This document shows positions 6,736 to 7,584 of a stretch of DNA of 7,584 nt, one piece after another. Position 1 is the stretch's first letter. Each line of letters starts with the position of its first letter. A program made the position numbers and the translations under genes. Under the pieces are notes generated by a model. The model was not told where the DNA came from. It did not search any database and saw nothing but the letters and a program-made list of their open reading frames with translations. The stretch comes from an uncultured bacterium (GTDB lineage: Bacteria; Bacteroidota; Bacteroidia; Chitinophagales; Chitinophagaceae), in NCBI GenBank assembly GCA_903957405.1, contig CAJBPC010000517.1:1-7584 (forward strand). The letters are read 5' to 3'.

Positions 6736-6780
6736 GAAAAAAATACCAATCAAAACTTTATATTTACATTCTTACAAAAC

Positions 6781-6793
6781 GTGTACATTACAC
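6781..6793. repeat. Small inverted repeat GTGTA-CAT-TACAC in the leader of the DUF6089 gene
   Basis: GTGTA (6781-6785) and TACAC (6789-6793) pair perfectly around CAT, 17 bases before the first possible start codon. It could be a short mRNA hairpin close to the ribosome-loading site. The five-base arms make this weak evidence. Confidence 0.35.
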
Positions 6794-6810
6794 ATACCAA
6801 AACCACTCTT

Positions 6811-7584
6811 ATGACAAAGACAACTCCGGACAATGGCGTAACATCCTTCAATGGGTGCCATGCAATGAAAAGGACATTGCCGAGCATTCAAGATCTTATT
6901 GGCCTAATATCAGAAAAGGTCTTGTTGGCGTGCCTATTCTTCATGCCATTCATTGCAAGTGACCTGAATGCCCAGAAATGGCAGGCCGGCTTTACGCTTG
7001 GCACTGCCAACTATCAGGGTGATCTTCGTGATAACCCTATAGGATTCGATGGTGCCAGATTAGCCCTTGCCGCGAGCCTGCATCGCATATACAGCAGCCG
7101 TTTTCAGATGGATGCGCAACTGATGTTCGGCTATTTGGGCGGAAATGATAAGAATGGTAGCAACAAGACCCGTAACCTCAGCTTCGATAGCCGGATCATC
7201 GAACTCTCCGTGACTGGAAGGGTCAACATCATTGCCAAAAAGGATGCGCGTATAGTCCCGTATGTGTCAGCTGGCCTGGCCGGATTCTATGCGAATCCGA
7301 AAGCTTTCGACGCGAGTGGCAAACGTCAGGAACTCTTTCCGCTCCGCACTGAGGGTCAGGGCTTAAGCCAATATCCCAACAGCAAAGTGCCAAGTAAAAT
7401 CAACATCGCCATACCTTTCGGCCCCGGTTTGGATTTCAAAGTGGGCAAGCATGCGCATTTGGACATTGAGGCCATGTTCCGCAAGACCTTCACCGACCAT
7501 TTGGATGATGTGGGTGGCAACTATCCCGACAAGTCTGTTCTGCAGAGCGCGAAAGGCGCCAAAGCGGTGGAAATGTCTTACCGC
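6811..7584 (+). CDS. DUF6089-type outer-membrane beta-barrel protein, N-terminal part
   Basis: The frame is open for 258 codons from the ATG at 6811 to the window end. The segment after the leader (W57-Q-A-G-F-T-L-G-T-A-N-Y-Q-G-D-L, then alternating strands such as Q-M-D-A-Q-L-M-F-G-Y-L-G and I-V-P-Y-V-S-A-G-L-A-G-F-Y) is typical of the DUF6089 barrel family of Bacteroidota, including the P-F-G-P-G-L-D-F-K-V (202-211) and H-L-D-I-E-A-M-F-R-K-T-F-T-D-H-L-D-D-V (216-233) stretches. A signal peptide core (V37-L-L-A-C-L-F-F-M-P-F) ends in L-N-A54 before Q55. Starting at M1 makes an unusually long n-region. M19 (ATG at 6865, MKRTLPSIQ) gives a more normal signal, so the start is uncertain. The function of these barrels is not known; some gliding and secretion-related proteins are similar. 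The 3' end lies outside the window. Confidence 0.85.
   Translation, partial: MTKTTPDNGVTSFNGCHAMKRTLPSIQDLIGLISEKVLLACLFFMPFIASDLNAQKWQAGFTLGTANYQGDLRDNPIGFDGARLALAASLHRIYSSRFQMDAQLMFGYLGGNDKNGSNKTRNLSFDSRIIELSVTGRVNIIAKKDARIVPYVSAGLAGFYANPKAFDASGKRQELFPLRTEGQGLSQYPNSKVPSKINIAIPFGPGLDFKVGKHAHLDIEAMFRKTFTDHLDDVGGNYPDKSVLQSAKGAKAVEMSYR

Larger units (their letters stand above)
5997..6810. other. 814-base gene-free region with an AT-rich right part
   Basis: No open frame here has both good length and recognisable protein content. The left part (to about 6480) has the GC content of the neighbouring genes. It holds a CAGGCT/AGCCTG inverted repeat (6133-6138 and 6150-6155, 11-base loop) without a T-run, a 10-base palindrome CATCATGATG (6272-6281), and two overlapping minus-strand mini-ORFs: 46 codons at 6137-6277 and 35 codons at 6243-6350. 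The right part (about 6480-6810) becomes strongly AT-rich and carries several inverted repeats plus the promoter candidate of the downstream barrel gene. A small RNA or a degraded gene is possible, but nothing proves either. Confidence 0.6.

Overview
The window looks like chromosomal DNA from a member of the Bacteroidota, possibly a Chitinophaga- or Sphingobacteria-like group. The evidence is a small lipoprotein with a YceI domain, a DUF6089-type outer-membrane barrel, promoter-like elements of the Bacteroidota form (TTG, 17-19 bases, TAnnTTTG), and starts with almost no Shine-Dalgarno sequence. This is inference from content; no rRNA or other marker gene is present.

Layout, left to right. 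(1) 1-168, minus strand: the first 56 codons of an endonuclease/exonuclease/phosphatase-family protein, cut by the window edge. (2) 204-231: a clear intrinsic terminator for the next gene. (3) 255-905, minus strand: a secreted YceI-like lipoprotein, preceded by a 12-base inverted repeat that could be an operator. (4) 1104-4409, minus strand: a 1101-residue multidomain nuclease-helicase. From N to C terminus I read a helical domain with a HEPN/DUF4145-like pattern, a beta-rich probable OB-like domain, a PD-(D/E)XK nuclease of the RecB/Cas4/Dna2 type with all key residues, a 1B-like barrel and a full SF1B (Upf1/Dna2-like) helicase core. It appears to be its own transcription unit. (5) 4560-5996, plus strand, divergent from the helicase: a GH125 exo-alpha-1,6-mannosidase with a twin-arginine signal peptide. 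(6) 5997-6810: about 0.8 kb without a convincing gene. Its right third is very AT-rich (about 30% GC over 6541-6780 by hand count) and holds several inverted repeats and a good promoter candidate. (7) 6811-7584, plus strand: the first 258 codons of a DUF6089-type outer-membrane beta-barrel protein, open at the window end.

The genes do not form an obvious pathway. Three of the five products act outside the cytoplasm: the YceI lipoprotein, the Tat-exported mannosidase and the outer-membrane barrel. The nuclease-helicase is the most interesting element. Its HEPN-like N terminus fused to a DNA nuclease and an SF1 helicase is a combination often met in genome defence or repair proteins, and it stands alone with no obvious partner gene. 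I see no CRISPR array, tRNA, rRNA, transposase or phage gene.
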